Source: Alphaproteobacteria bacterium (GTDB lineage: Bacteria > Pseudomonadota > Alphaproteobacteria > Rickettsiales > SXRF01). Taken from it: a stretch of 64,000 nucleotides of DNA. The stretch spans positions 124,001 through 188,000 of the forward strand of contig JAGVLO010000015.1 of NCBI GenBank assembly GCA_020049775.1. The letters are read 5' to 3'. The translations under genes were made by a program, and so were the position numbers. Below the pieces are notes generated by a model. It saw only the letters and a program-made list of their open reading frames with translations, searched no databases and was not told where the DNA came from. Numbering within the stretch: the stretch's first letter is position 1; every line of letters starts with the position of its first letter. This document shows, piece after piece, positions 30,855 through 39,908 of the stretch.

Positions 30855-31514
30855 CTATCGATAGGAAGAAATCATCTCCAATATCGCCATAATATCGGCT
30901 CCAGTCGATTTTTTGAGCTTAGCCATCAGCGACTGCATTTCTTCGATTTCCTGTTGCTGCATTCGTAGCATGATCAACCCAAACCGTAGCTTATTGGCAT
31001 GAGAAAAATCTTTTATGACGTTATGAATTTGAGATAGAATTCGATGCATTTTCGGGTCATCGAATTCTAGGCTATCTGGATGTTGCACTAAAAACCAAAT
31101 ATAGAAGCTGCGTAAAATCTCCGTATTGTGATAGCCGAGCTTGTTGAGATCGGCTATTCCTTGGTAAATGAGGATTTCGACAAAGCGCGGATCGGGCAGC
31201 CGGACAATTTCTTCCGGGTCTGAATCCGCATGTTTGAAAAAATTGCGGTGCCGACGCTTTGCATCGCGGCCCTCCTTAGTCAGCTGGTCACCGCAAACAT
31301 AATCCGCAAACAGCGAAAAGCTTTCAGATATGATGCCTTTTGCCGAGCAGACGTCTTCCAAAATTTGGGTCGCAGCTCCAGCCAGCGTATGCACAGGTGC
31401 ATATTCGGACTCTTGAAAAAGTAGTACAACCGCCGTTTCCAGCTGTTGTTGCGCCACCGTGATTTTATTGACGCGCGGCCCAGCTTCTAGGTTAAGGGAT
31501 AGTAGAGCAACCAT
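30855..31514 (-). CDS. Hypothetical helical protein at the end of the metal-efflux operon
   Basis: A 219-residue helical protein with the N-terminal pattern KITVAQQQLETAVVLLFQE and HTLAGAATQILEDVC. Proteobacterial hypothetical proteins share this look; I would place it near the HEPN-like helical folds but cannot confirm that. It lies 28 bases after the RND pump gene on the same strand and so may be co-transcribed. Its stop is 6 bases from the palindrome. No metal-binding residues are obvious, so it may be an element-borne gene not linked to copper. Confidence 0.55.
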   Translation of the reverse strand: MVALLSLNLEAGPRVNKITVAQQQLETAVVLLFQESEYAPVHTLAGAATQILEDVCSAKGIISESFSLFADYVCGDQLTKEGRDAKRRHRNFFKHADSDPEEIVRLPDPRFVEILIYQGIADLNKLGYHNTEILRSFYIWFLVQHPDSLEFDDPKMHRILSQIHNVIKDFSHANKLRFGLIMLRMQQQEIEEMQSLMAKLKKSTGADIMAILEMISSYR

Positions 31515-31542
31515 AATTCCTTATTTATCTTTAGCTTATCGT

Positions 31543-34500
31543 TTATAGACGCAATCTACGTCCTTCGTACAGGTAGTATATCACCGGAATTACGATAAGT
31601 GTCAAAAGGGTAGTAGTCACCATGCCGCCCACCATCGGCAGGGCAATGCGGCGCATCACATCCGAGCCGAAGCCTTCGGTGAAGAAAATCGGTAACAGTC
31701 CTGCGATGATCACCGATACCGTCATCAGCTTAGGCCGCACGCGCAATACCGCGCCGTGCATCACGGCGTCGAATAGTTGTTGCCGGTTTTGCGGTGGGTG
31801 ATGGCGTACCTGGTGATCGAGATAGATCAGCATCACTACCGCCGTTTCCACGGCGATACCAGCCAACGCAATGAATCCCACTGCCACCGCAACCGAGAAA
31901 TTGTAATTGGCGAGATACAGTGTCCACACCCCGCCGATTAGACCGAAGGGCAGCGACAGCATCACCATCAGCGTGCGATCGAGCCTGCCGAAATGCAGTA
32001 TCAGCAGCACAAAGATGATGGCGATGGTGGCTGGGATGGCGATATTGAGCCGGGCGCGCGCTTCGAGCATCTGCTCGAACTGGCCTGACCAGCCAATGGA
32101 ATAACCCGCCGGTAGCTTGACCTTTTCCGCCACGATCTTCTGCGCTTCCTTCACATAGCCGCCAATGTCGCGGCCTGTAATATCCACGAACACCCAGCCA
32201 TTCAGCCGTGCGTTTTCCGACACGATCATCTGTGGACCGGGTACGAGTTTGATATCAGCCAATTCGCCTAACGGGATTTGCGCGCCTTCGGGAGTCGCCA
32301 CCAGGATATCGCTCACATCTTCAATGGATTCGCGGAAAGGGCGGTCATAGCGCAGCATGATACCGTAGCGTTCACGGCCTTGCACCGATTCGGCCAGGCG
32401 CATGCCGCCCAGCGCCGTGGCGATCACTTGCTGCACCATGCCAAGGTCTATGCCGTAGCGGGCGATGGCTTCGCGTTTCGGCTCGATTTCCAGATATTTT
32501 GCACCCACCACGCGGTCGGCAAAGGCCGAGCGCGTACCGGGAATATCCTTCACCGCTTGCTCGACCTGCACGGCGATCTCGCCGATGGTGGTTAAATCCG
32601 CGCCGGAGATCTTCACGCCCACCGGCGTGCGGATGCCAGTGGTGACCATATCGAGTCTAATTTTAATGGGATAGCCCCAGCTATTAACCAGCCCTGGCAT
32701 TTTCGTATTTGAATCCATCTCCTTAATCAGCATTTCGGTGGTCAATCCTTCGCGCCATTCACTGCGGGGTTTCAGCTTCACCCAGGTTTCGATCATGGAA
32801 ATCGGCGCGGGATCGGTGGCGGTTTCCGCCTGACCCGCCTTGCCGAACACAAGCTCCACCTCCGGCGACTGCTTGATGGCGCGGTTGGTGGTTTGCAGGA
32901 TTTCCTTCGCCTTGGTGATGGAAACGCCCGGTAACGTCGTCGGCATATAAAGCAGATCGCCTTCATAGAGCGCGGGCATGAATTCGCTGCCGGTGCGCCA
33001 GATGGGAATTGCCATGCTGATAAGCAATACCCCGGCGAGTGCCAGCGTCAGCCATTTTGCCTTGAGCGCCATCGCAAGGAGGGGCTGATACAGCGCAATG
33101 AAAAAGCGGTTGATCGGATTAGCCTCCTCAGAGCGTATGCGTCCGCGAATCAGCCACAACATCAGCAGCGGCACTACGGTTATCGACAAAATGGAAGCCG
33201 CCGCCATCGAATAGGTTTTGGTAAAAGCCAGCGGCGTGAATAGCCGTTCCGATTGGCCGGTAAGTGCAAATACCGGCAAGAACGATACGGTGATAATCAG
33301 CAGTGAAAAGAACAGGCCGGGGCCGACTTCCTTAGCTGCCAGCAACAACGCATCGCTCTTTTCCTGTACTGTAGCGTCTTGAGGCATTTCAGAGAGTTTA
33401 CGGTGCGCGTTTTCCACCATGACGATAGAAGCGTCCACCATCGCGCCGATGGCGATGGCGATGCCGCCCAGCGACATGATATTGGCGGTGATGCCTTGCC
33501 ATGACATGATGATGAAGGCGGCAAGCACGCCAAGCGGCAAGGTGACGATGGAAACGAAGGCCGACCGCACATGCAGCAGGAAAATGAGGCAGACCAACCC
33601 CACCACGATCGCTTCCTCGATCAGCTTGGTATTCAAATATTCCACTGAACCTTCAATAAGCGTGCTGCGGTCATAGACCGGCACGATCTCCACACCTTCC
33701 GGCAAGCCGGGCTTTAAGGTTTCGATTTTCTCCTTGATGGCTTTGATCACATCGAGCGCGTTATTGCCTGGGCGCATGATGATAATGCCCGATACCACTT
33801 CGCCTTCGCCGTTAAGCTCGGTCACGCCGCGCCGCAGTTCCGGACCTTCGATGATGCGCGCCACATCGGAAAGGTAAACCGGCGTGCCGCCTTCGGCTTT
33901 CAGCACCAGCTTTTCCAAATCCGCCGTTTTGGTGACGTAGCCTTTGGAGCGCACCACAAATTCCGTTTCCGCCTGCTCGATGACACGCCCGCCGGTTTCC
34001 TGGCTGGAGGATTTAATCGCTTCTTCCAGGCGCATTAAAGGAATGCCGTAAGCGCGCAGTTTTACCGGGTCGGCCAGTACCTGATATTCCTTCACGAAGC
34101 CGCCGACGCTCGCCACTTCCGATACGCCCGGAATGGTCGCCAGCTCGAAGCGCAGGAACCAATCCTGTAGGCTGCGCAGCTGCGCCAGATCATGCTTGCC
34201 GCTTTTATCGACCAGCGCATATTGAAACACCCAGCCGACGCCGGTGGCATCCGGCCCCATTTGCGCTTTCGCTCCTGGCGGCAGCGAGGATTGAATCTTC
34301 GACAGCGCCTCCAGTACGCGTGAGCGCGCCCAATATTGGTCGGTGCCGTCCTTGAAAATCACATACACAAACGATGCGCCGAACATCGAGAACCCGCGCA
34401 CTACCTTGGCTTTCGGCAGGCCGAGCATGGCGGTGGAGAGTGGATAGGTCACTAGATTCTCGATGATCTGCGGCGCCTGGCCTTCAAAATCGGTGCGGAT

Positions 34501-34680
34501 GATGACTTGCGTATCCGACAAATCGGGAATGGCATCGAGCGGCGTGCGCTGGATGGCAAAAATACCGCCCACCAGAATCACCAGTGCCAAAATAGAAATG
34601 ATCAGCGGATTTTTCACCGACCATTCGATGACTTTGGCGACGCCGGTTTGCGTCGGATCGTGGGAGAGATTATTTGCCAT
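31543..34680 (-). CDS. cusA: CusA/CzcA-family heavy-metal efflux RND pump
   Basis: Inner-membrane proton-driven pump, 1045 residues, of the heavy-metal efflux subfamily. It starts with the typical single N-terminal TM (PLIISILALVILVGGIFAI) and PLDAIPDLSDTQVIIRT, contains FIDA-like TM4 and TM6 clusters, and has the Cu(I)/Ag(I)-type Met residues in LLYMPTTLPG, PISMIETWVKLK and LDMVTTGIRTP, as in CusA. It overlaps the cusB-like gene by 11 bases, so the operon reads outer-membrane factor, cupredoxin, cusB, cusA. The substrate Cu(I)/Ag(I) is inferred from the Met triad. Confidence 0.92.
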   Translation of the reverse strand: MANNLSHDPTQTGVAKVIEWSVKNPLIISILALVILVGGIFAIQRTPLDAIPDLSDTQVIIRTDFEGQAPQIIENLVTYPLSTAMLGLPKAKVVRGFSMFGASFVYVIFKDGTDQYWARSRVLEALSKIQSSLPPGAKAQMGPDATGVGWVFQYALVDKSGKHDLAQLRSLQDWFLRFELATIPGVSEVASVGGFVKEYQVLADPVKLRAYGIPLMRLEEAIKSSSQETGGRVIEQAETEFVVRSKGYVTKTADLEKLVLKAEGGTPVYLSDVARIIEGPELRRGVTELNGEGEVVSGIIIMRPGNNALDVIKAIKEKIETLKPGLPEGVEIVPVYDRSTLIEGSVEYLNTKLIEEAIVVGLVCLIFLLHVRSAFVSIVTLPLGVLAAFIIMSWQGITANIMSLGGIAIAIGAMVDASIVMVENAHRKLSEMPQDATVQEKSDALLLAAKEVGPGLFFSLLIITVSFLPVFALTGQSERLFTPLAFTKTYSMAAASILSITVVPLLMLWLIRGRIRSEEANPINRFFIALYQPLLAMALKAKWLTLALAGVLLISMAIPIWRTGSEFMPALYEGDLLYMPTTLPGVSITKAKEILQTTNRAIKQSPEVELVFGKAGQAETATDPAPISMIETWVKLKPRSEWREGLTTEMLIKEMDSNTKMPGLVNSWGYPIKIRLDMVTTGIRTPVGVKISGADLTTIGEIAVQVEQAVKDIPGTRSAFADRVVGAKYLEIEPKREAIARYGIDLGMVQQVIATALGGMRLAESVQGRERYGIMLRYDRPFRESIEDVSDILVATPEGAQIPLGELADIKLVPGPQMIVSENARLNGWVFVDITGRDIGGYVKEAQKIVAEKVKLPAGYSIGWSGQFEQMLEARARLNIAIPATIAIIFVLLILHFGRLDRTLMVMLSLPFGLIGGVWTLYLANYNFSVAVAVGFIALAGIAVETAVVMLIYLDHQVRHHPPQNRQQLFDAVMHGAVLRVRPKLMTVSVIIAGLLPIFFTEGFGSDVMRRIALPMVGGMVTTTLLTLIVIPVIYYLYEGRRLRL

Positions 34681-35980
34681 GATTCATCCCCGGCATAGTG
34701 GCTGGCATATCCTGCTTCGGCGTATCGGCAGGCGCGCTCAGTTTTTGCAGCGATTCACGCAAGGACGATTCCGAATCGATCAGGAATTGCGCGCTGGTGA
34801 CCACATCCTCGCCTTCCTTAAGGCCTTCGAGGATTTCTGTTTTCCCTCCGCTGGCGGCACCTGTTTTGACGGTGCGCGCCTGGAATTTCCCATCGCCCAG
34901 CGCCACAATCACATGATTGCCGGTGCTGCCGCGCAAGAGCGCCTCCGAGGGAACCGCGAGCTTTTCCTGCGCGTTGGCGGCGGCGAAACTGACCGTGGCA
35001 TAGCCAGCCGGTTTCAAGCTGCCATCTTTGTTATCCACCACCAGCCGCACCTTGCCGGTGCGCGCCTCCGGCGTGATGGTAGGGTAGATATAATCCACCT
35101 TGGCTTCGTAGGGCGTGGCATTGCCGGTGAATATCACGGTGGCGCTGTCACCGGCTTTAACCATAGGCAGATCGCCCTCCGGCACGGCGGCTTCCACCCA
35201 CACCGTGGACAAATCCTGAATATGACCGATCTCGCCATTGGTCATTAAATAATGGCCGTTGCGAATCTCTAGCCGGTTCAATACGCCATCGGCAGGAATA
35301 AAGAACGGCACTTCGTCATACGCCTTGCGGGTTTTGGCGAGAGTGTTGAGTACCTGGTCGTCCACGCCCAGCAGCTTCATGCGCTTGCGCGCAGCTGCGG
35401 CGATATCCTTCATGCCGCCGCTGAGTGCGGCGATATAATCATTCTGCAGCGCCAGCAGTTCCGGGCTGTAAAGTGAATAAAAGGGCTGGCCTTTCTTCAC
35501 CATATCGCCCACGGCGCTGACCTTGAGATCGGTGACGCGGCCTTCGACCTGGCTGAATATATCCCAGCGCTTGCGCTCGTTTTCCATAATGAGGCCGGTG
35601 GCGCGGATGCCCTGGCCGAAGCCGCTCTTGCCGACTTTCTCGGTGCGCACGCCCATTTTCTGCACATTCTCCGGCGCGATTTCCACCACCGGCGCGCCGC
35701 TCTGCTCGGCGGCGGGCGTGTGGCTATTCCCGCCCGCGATCGGCACTAAATCCATGCCGCAGATCGGACAGCTTCCCGGCTTGTCGGAAATAATCTGCGG
35801 GTGCATCGGGCAGGTATATTTCACCGCCGCCGCTTCCTCGGCATGTGCAGCACTGATGCCAAGCAGCTTTTGCAAGCCATCGTGATGCGTGGGCGTAGGC
35901 GACCATGCGCCTATGCCGTTTAACAATGCCTGAGTGCCGATAACGACACCCATCAGAAGCGGCAGCGGTGAGCGTTTCAT
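34670..35980 (-). CDS. cusB: CusB-like periplasmic adaptor with heavy-metal-binding domain
   Basis: Membrane fusion protein of 436 residues linking the RND pump to the outer-membrane channel. The N-terminus is a hydrophobic anchor. Next comes a heavy-metal-binding zinc-ribbon-like domain YTCPMHPQIISDKPGSCPIC (about 55-74) ending CGMDLVP. The adaptor core (MGVRTEKVG..., hairpin, barrel) follows, and the tail has a Met/His motif MPGMNHGK. It overlaps cusA by 11 bases and the upstream cupredoxin gene by 1 base. Confidence 0.92.
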   Translation of the reverse strand: MKRSPLPLLMGVVIGTQALLNGIGAWSPTPTHHDGLQKLLGISAAHAEEAAAVKYTCPMHPQIISDKPGSCPICGMDLVPIAGGNSHTPAAEQSGAPVVEIAPENVQKMGVRTEKVGKSGFGQGIRATGLIMENERKRWDIFSQVEGRVTDLKVSAVGDMVKKGQPFYSLYSPELLALQNDYIAALSGGMKDIAAAARKRMKLLGVDDQVLNTLAKTRKAYDEVPFFIPADGVLNRLEIRNGHYLMTNGEIGHIQDLSTVWVEAAVPEGDLPMVKAGDSATVIFTGNATPYEAKVDYIYPTITPEARTGKVRLVVDNKDGSLKPAGYATVSFAAANAQEKLAVPSEALLRGSTGNHVIVALGDGKFQARTVKTGAASGGKTEILEGLKEGEDVVTSAQFLIDSESSLRESLQKLSAPADTPKQDMPATMPGMNHGK

Positions 35981-36639
35981 TACTTCTTCTCCATCATGTT
36001 CATCATTGGTGTACTTTGGCTGCCGGTATCAAACACGGCTTTACCATCCTGAATGGATTTAACCTGGGTAAGGTTCATCCCGCAGATCGGGCATTTGCTG
36101 TCCTTATCCCCTGCGAACACATGCAGGTGCATCGGGCAGGAATAAACCGGCTTGCCTTCTTGCAGGAGTTGCACGGCCTGCTGCTCGGTCAGCGGGCTTT
36201 GCTTATCCGCAGCTGCGCTATTGTGGTGATCCGGCGCAGCAGCATGATGGCCAGTTCCTTTAACGGGTTCTGACATGGATGGCTGGTCAACTATGATCGA
36301 GCCGCGCATTTTATTCGCGGCATGCGGATGACAGTGGTAGAGATAGGTGCCGGACGTTTTGAACGTGTATTCCCAATGATCGCCTTTCTTCTCCAGCATG
36401 GGACTGGCGAAGTATTCCGCACCCTTCGGTAGGCGCTCGGCCATGATGTCATGGCTATCGTCCTGCGCGTTTTCCCATTTCACCGTATCACCGGATTTGA
36501 TCATGAGCGTGCTGGGTTCAAAGGCATAGGTGCCGTCCGGTTTTGATACGGTTCTCACCACATATTCCTTAGCGTAGGCCGCTGGCATTTGCACAAAGGC
36601 GAACAGACCTGCGATGGCTAGACAAATAATTTTATTCAT
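35980..36639 (-). CDS. Cupredoxin fused to a heavy-metal-binding domain
   Basis: A 219-residue exported protein with a signal peptide (MNKIICLAIAGLFAFVQMPAAYA). The first half is a type I copper fold: GDTVKWENAQDDSHDIMAE gives the first His, and YLYHCHPHAANKMRG gives Cys, His and Met. The second half has YSCPMHLHVFAGDKDSKCPI..CGMNL, the same heavy-metal-binding module as in CusB. It would bind Cu ions in the periplasm, perhaps passing them to the pump. It overlaps the upstream outer-membrane factor gene by 8 bases. The fusion of the two domains is unusual. Confidence 0.82.
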   Translation of the reverse strand: MNKIICLAIAGLFAFVQMPAAYAKEYVVRTVSKPDGTYAFEPSTLMIKSGDTVKWENAQDDSHDIMAERLPKGAEYFASPMLEKKGDHWEYTFKTSGTYLYHCHPHAANKMRGSIIVDQPSMSEPVKGTGHHAAAPDHHNSAAADKQSPLTEQQAVQLLQEGKPVYSCPMHLHVFAGDKDSKCPICGMNLTQVKSIQDGKAVFDTGSQSTPMMNMMEKK

Positions 36640-37855
36640 TGGATACCTCCGGGGTAAAGTAGCGGTTGAAATCAGCGATCAGCGAAAGGCGCTTGGCCTT
36701 CTCCGCCGCCAGGGATGCGCGCACGCTTAAAGCGTTACGCTTGGCTTTGAGAACGGAAGGCATATCGGCTTTTCCGGCCTCGTATTCCCGAACTATCGCA
36801 TTGGAGGCGTGATTCAGGGAATTCTGTTTGTCCTTGTATAATTCGACTTTCTTAGTGCTGGTGACGATCTGCGCCTGCAGGTGGGAGAGCCGCTCGATGG
36901 TCTGGCGCTTCACCGTATCCACATCCCATTCGGCGGCACGCAAGCTGGCCTTCGCACCGTCGAGCTTGGGTTTCTGGCTGGCCGACGCCCATAGCGGAAT
37001 GCTTACGCCCACGGTGATCGTGCCTGAATTATCGCCGCCATACATCCGCCCGTAATTGGCCTGCACCTCAAAATTAGGACCATATTCAGACTCGCGCAGA
37101 TCGATCTCGCGGTGCGCCACTTGAATATCCTGCGCGGCGATTCTCACCGGGTAAGTCTTTTCGGCATTCTGATCCCATGCGATCATTTCCAGATCGGGCG
37201 GGGCAATATCCGGCGTTTCGCCTAGCATATTGGTCAGCATCGCCTCGATTTCGTGCTTTTGTTCCTCCAACTCGCTTAAGGAAATCTCCACCTCCGTTTG
37301 ATCGGCGTGGTGCATGGTAAGCTGGCTCACGCTGCTTTGATTGGCGGCGATGCGACCGGTGAGGCTTTTGCGCTCGGTGGTAAACAGCGCGTCCTGCTGC
37401 TTATAGATGGCTTCCTGCTCCTTGATGCGCTGCCAGTTGGCAAGCGTTGTCGCCAGCTTCGCTTTCATGGCGGCAAAAGCGTAATCCGCCATGAGTTTTG
37501 TTTTTTGTGATTCGGCATGTACTTTCCCCGCTTTGGCTTCGCGGATGCCGAAGCCGGGGATGTCCTGGCGGAAGCCGATCATCTTCTGTTGCTCGCTGCG
37601 CGAGTTGCTGGAACCGATGGGATAATCCTGCACACCCACCATCAGCATCGGGTCGGGCAAACCTTGCTCACCATCACCATAAAGGCGCTGCGATTCGGCT
37701 TTCTCGACGTAAGCCTGCACCTCCGGATGATTGCGGAGTTTTTCCGCCAGCCGGGTGAAGGCCCCTAATTCCTGTTCCTGTGGCGCATCTTCTTGCGCCC
37801 AGGCGGGGGTGGCGGCGCTGATAACCAGCAACAGCCATGCAATGATAATCGGCAT
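36632..37855 (-). CDS. CusC-like outer-membrane efflux factor
   Basis: TolC-family outer-membrane channel. I choose the ATG at 37855 (407 residues): it follows GAGAGGA at good spacing and yields a clean signal peptide (MPIIIAWLLLVISAATPAWA); the open frame runs 16 codons further upstream. The mature protein is helical with Glu/Gln-rich coiled-coil hairpins and beta segments (YGPNFEVQANYGRMYGG, GTITVGVSIPLWA). It is the upstream gene of the cupredoxin-cusB-cusA unit and opens the efflux path to the exterior. Confidence 0.88.
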   Translation of the reverse strand: MPIIIAWLLLVISAATPAWAQEDAPQEQELGAFTRLAEKLRNHPEVQAYVEKAESQRLYGDGEQGLPDPMLMVGVQDYPIGSSNSRSEQQKMIGFRQDIPGFGIREAKAGKVHAESQKTKLMADYAFAAMKAKLATTLANWQRIKEQEAIYKQQDALFTTERKSLTGRIAANQSSVSQLTMHHADQTEVEISLSELEEQKHEIEAMLTNMLGETPDIAPPDLEMIAWDQNAEKTYPVRIAAQDIQVAHREIDLRESEYGPNFEVQANYGRMYGGDNSGTITVGVSIPLWASASQKPKLDGAKASLRAAEWDVDTVKRQTIERLSHLQAQIVTSTKKVELYKDKQNSLNHASNAIVREYEAGKADMPSVLKAKRNALSVRASLAAEKAKRLSLIADFNRYFTPEVSNE

Positions 37856-37935
37856 AATTCCTCTCGCGTTAATGTGCGGGCGCGACGCGGCTAAAGTAGC
37901 CACGCGCGAGCAAAGAGGATAAAGCGATGTCAGGA

Positions 37936-37961
37936 AACGCTAGGCTTTAGGCCAAACGCTG
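37936..37961. promoter_or_regulatory. Direct repeat AAACGCT upstream of the efflux operon
   Basis: AAACGCT occurs at 37936-37942 and 37955-37961 (19 bases apart), between the Met/Cys-rich gene and the outer-membrane factor gene, with GGCTTTAGGCC between the copies. This could be an operator of a regulator not encoded in the element, but chance cannot be excluded. Confidence 0.25.
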
Positions 37962-37974
37962 GACACACTTATCC

Positions 37975-38367
37975 TTACGCGAGAGATTTGGGAGGGCGTT
38001 CTTGGGCGTTGAGGTGTGCGGACGCAATCGCAGCGTCGGCAGGATAAAGCCGCAGGGCTTGTTCGCCCATAGCAGGTAGTTCGGCTTTATAAGTGGGTAA
38101 ATTCATGCTCACACTGCTATTAAGCGCCGAGCACTTGGCATTGCAGGCGGCATCATCGCAGCAACCGCTTTTCTTTTGTTCCTGCTTGGCCATTTTATCG
38201 CAGCCCTTGCAGTCTTTCATGCCCTGCATATCCATTTGCTCGGCATGATCCATTTGCATCATCTTCGCCATAGGACATTCAGGCTCCGGCTGCGCCTGCA
38301 CAGGGAATCCGGCCAGCGCGATGCTTAAGCTCAATAAACAGGTGGCGATGAATTTAGCAATCTGCAT
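37975..38367 (-). CDS. Met/Cys-rich periplasmic metal-binding protein
   Basis: A 130-residue protein with a signal peptide (MQIAKFIATCLLSLSIALAGFPVQA). The mature part is rich in Met and Cys: CPMAKMMQMDHAEQMDMQGM, then DCKGCDKMAKQEQKKSGCCD and ACNAKC. Such clusters bind Cu(I) or Ag(I). It is upstream of the Cus-type operon in the same orientation, with a 119-base gap. The family is not one I can name; a copper chaperone or buffer is the inferred role. Confidence 0.75.
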   Translation of the reverse strand: MQIAKFIATCLLSLSIALAGFPVQAQPEPECPMAKMMQMDHAEQMDMQGMKDCKGCDKMAKQEQKKSGCCDDAACNAKCSALNSSVSMNLPTYKAELPAMGEQALRLYPADAAIASAHLNAQERPPKSLA

Positions 38368-38373
38368 GGCAAC

Positions 38374-38401
38374 ATTATAGCAGGGTCAGGTTAATAATCA
38401 A
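38374..38401 (-). promoter_or_regulatory. Promoter of the metal-resistance unit
   Basis: On the minus strand, TTGATT (38396-38401) and TATAAT (38374-38379) are separated by 16 bases, and TATAAT ends only 6 bases before the ATG of the 130-residue gene at 38367. The transcript would therefore start at or near the A of the ATG (leaderless) or translation would begin at a later codon. No CueR- or CopY-type palindrome was seen next to it. Confidence 0.5.
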
Positions 38402-38441
38402 TAAATTCATGATTTTGGCTGTTTTTCTAGGGAATTTTGGC

Positions 38442-38936
38442 CTAATGGCAGCGTTTTAATTCCTTGCCGATCAGCCAGAAATTGACCGGAAACGCCGCGA
38501 TATAACCTGCGGGAACCGCTACCGCCAGTGCTTGCCAAAACAGCGGGGTAAAAATCGAACCGGCACGCATACCGCCCATGTGGTAATCAACCGCGTTCAT
38601 CACTAACTCCATCACACCGATAGAGATCACTTCGCCTAGCCAGATCGTCTTAAGTGCGCTTTTGAAGGTAAAGCCGGTGCGCCGCATCAGCGGAAAGATA
38701 GTCAGCGAAAAGCCGCTGATATAGGCCAGCGCCGTGCTTAATCCCATAGTGATATAGGGATGAAGGCCGAGCGTTACGCCGATCATCAATCCGACCATCT
38801 CGCCTATCACGCAGCCGGTCAAGCAATGTAGCGTGGCATGAGCAGCGGTGCCGAAAGAGGTTGCTTTACCATGCGCGTGCGACATCGGCTTGTCGCCGTG
38901 ACAGCATGATTCTTCGTTGTCGTGATGTTGTGACAT
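38442..38936 (-). CDS. DUF4396 membrane protein
   Basis: A 164-residue protein with a His/Cys-rich N-terminus (MSQHHDNEESCCHGDKPMSHAHG) followed by four hydrophobic segments (LTGCVIGEMVGLMIGVTLGL, GLSTALAYISGFSLTIFPL, LGEVISIGVMELVMNAVDY, FWQALAVAVPAGYIAAFPVNFW). It fits the DUF4396 family found next to copper resistance genes. The His-rich head suggests metal binding; whether it transports or regulates is not known. It lies 74 bases upstream of the 130-residue gene on the same strand. Confidence 0.75.
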   Translation of the reverse strand: MSQHHDNEESCCHGDKPMSHAHGKATSFGTAAHATLHCLTGCVIGEMVGLMIGVTLGLHPYITMGLSTALAYISGFSLTIFPLMRRTGFTFKSALKTIWLGEVISIGVMELVMNAVDYHMGGMRAGSIFTPLFWQALAVAVPAGYIAAFPVNFWLIGKELKRCH

Positions 38937-39208
38937 ATTTTCTAGCGTTTCCTATTTTATTCAGTTTACACCTTTGAGCATACTCCAAGGTCAAGCCGTT
39001 ATTTTAAACATCAAAGAAACTTGCCAAGCTGATAAAGAGCAAACACAGAAATAACCCTATCAAACCCTATAGGTATTTTGCAACTCTGCAAAATATTAGC
39101 AAACTTGCAAACAATTGATATTAAATTGCAATATTGCTTTCAAGTCTTCGCGTCATCGGCTTAAATACATTCGCATATTAAGGCAGTAACGAATGAAGGA
39201 TGTAACGT
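38937..39208. other. AT-rich divergent gap with a 10-bp palindrome
   Basis: Between the DUF4396 gene and the first rightward gene of the element. It contains several GCAAA/TGCAA repeats around 39070-39120 (TTTGCAACTCTGCAAAATAT, TAGCAAACTTGCAAAC) and a perfect palindrome GCAATATTGC (39128-39137). It may hold two promoters or an origin for the gene II/X-like initiator; nothing decides this. Confidence 0.3.
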
Positions 39209-39652
39209 ATGGCGCATAGTAAGGGCGCATTTGCGCAACTCAAATATGACCTATTCGTTGAGGAAGCGCCCATTGCCTGGATCGAATATTCCCAGTTCAA
39301 TCGCACCATTCTCCTAAACGATGGCAAGCCGTTAGCGCAATTACATTTCGCCGCGCAAAACGACCTCGTATTCACCTATCTTTATAATAATCCTAACCGA
39401 ATTATTACATTGAAAGAACTGGAGGCGGAAGCAACGCGGGAACCGCTTCATAAAACCCTGCATGAGTTTGTTCGGGCATTCGGCTTTACCGGATTTTACC
39501 GGCGCATGTTTTTTGACGTCTCAAAACAGGCCATATTATTTCGCAAAGAGGTGTATCCAGACGATATAAGACCCTATGAGTCCCTTGCTCCTTTCCTTTC
39601 TAGCATAGCTCGGCTAATGGCTACACCGCAGCACCGCCGCAATGTAGTTTGA
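39209..39652 (+). CDS. Hypothetical protein of the mobile element
   Basis: A 147-residue protein, MAHSKGAFAQLKYDLFVEEAP.... The middle (NDLVFTYLYNNPNRIITLKELE) has the alternation of a winged helix, and basic residues are spread through the C-terminal half, so it may bind DNA. No family is recognised. It is the first gene of the rightward module that continues with small proteins and the replication initiator. Confidence 0.5.
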   Translation: MAHSKGAFAQLKYDLFVEEAPIAWIEYSQFNRTILLNDGKPLAQLHFAAQNDLVFTYLYNNPNRIITLKELEAEATREPLHKTLHEFVRAFGFTGFYRRMFFDVSKQAILFRKEVYPDDIRPYESLAPFLSSIARLMATPQHRRNVV

Positions 39653-39737
39653 TGACGTTTAGTGATGTTTACTGAAAACATCTGAAATCCCCTGACGCTG
39701 CGACGACAGCACTGCCTCACCCGCCTACGTTCGCGGC

Positions 39738-39908
39738 ATGGGCAAAGACACCAAAGAATTGCACGACGCCATACAGTCGCTTTACGACACGCCGCTTTCT
39801 GCGCTGGAAATGGCGGAAGCGGAGCGCAATCTGACGGGTTTTTTCAAATTGCTCATAACGATCGATCAACGCACAAAACGAGGAAAACATGAAAGTCACC
39901 AAGGTTAA
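39738..39908 (+). CDS. Small conserved-looking protein (56 aa)
   Basis: MGKDTKELHDAIQSLYDTPL... is a 56-residue ORF with the helical pattern AEAERNLTGFFKLLITIDQR. I recall short proteins of the form 'E.A.EA..NL.GFF.LL..ID' near recombinases in Alphaproteobacteria. It ends 20 bases inside the next gene (start 39889), as expected for translational coupling. I judge it real by the overlap and pattern, with moderate certainty. Confidence 0.5.
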   Translation: MGKDTKELHDAIQSLYDTPLSALEMAEAERNLTGFFKLLITIDQRTKRGKHESHQG

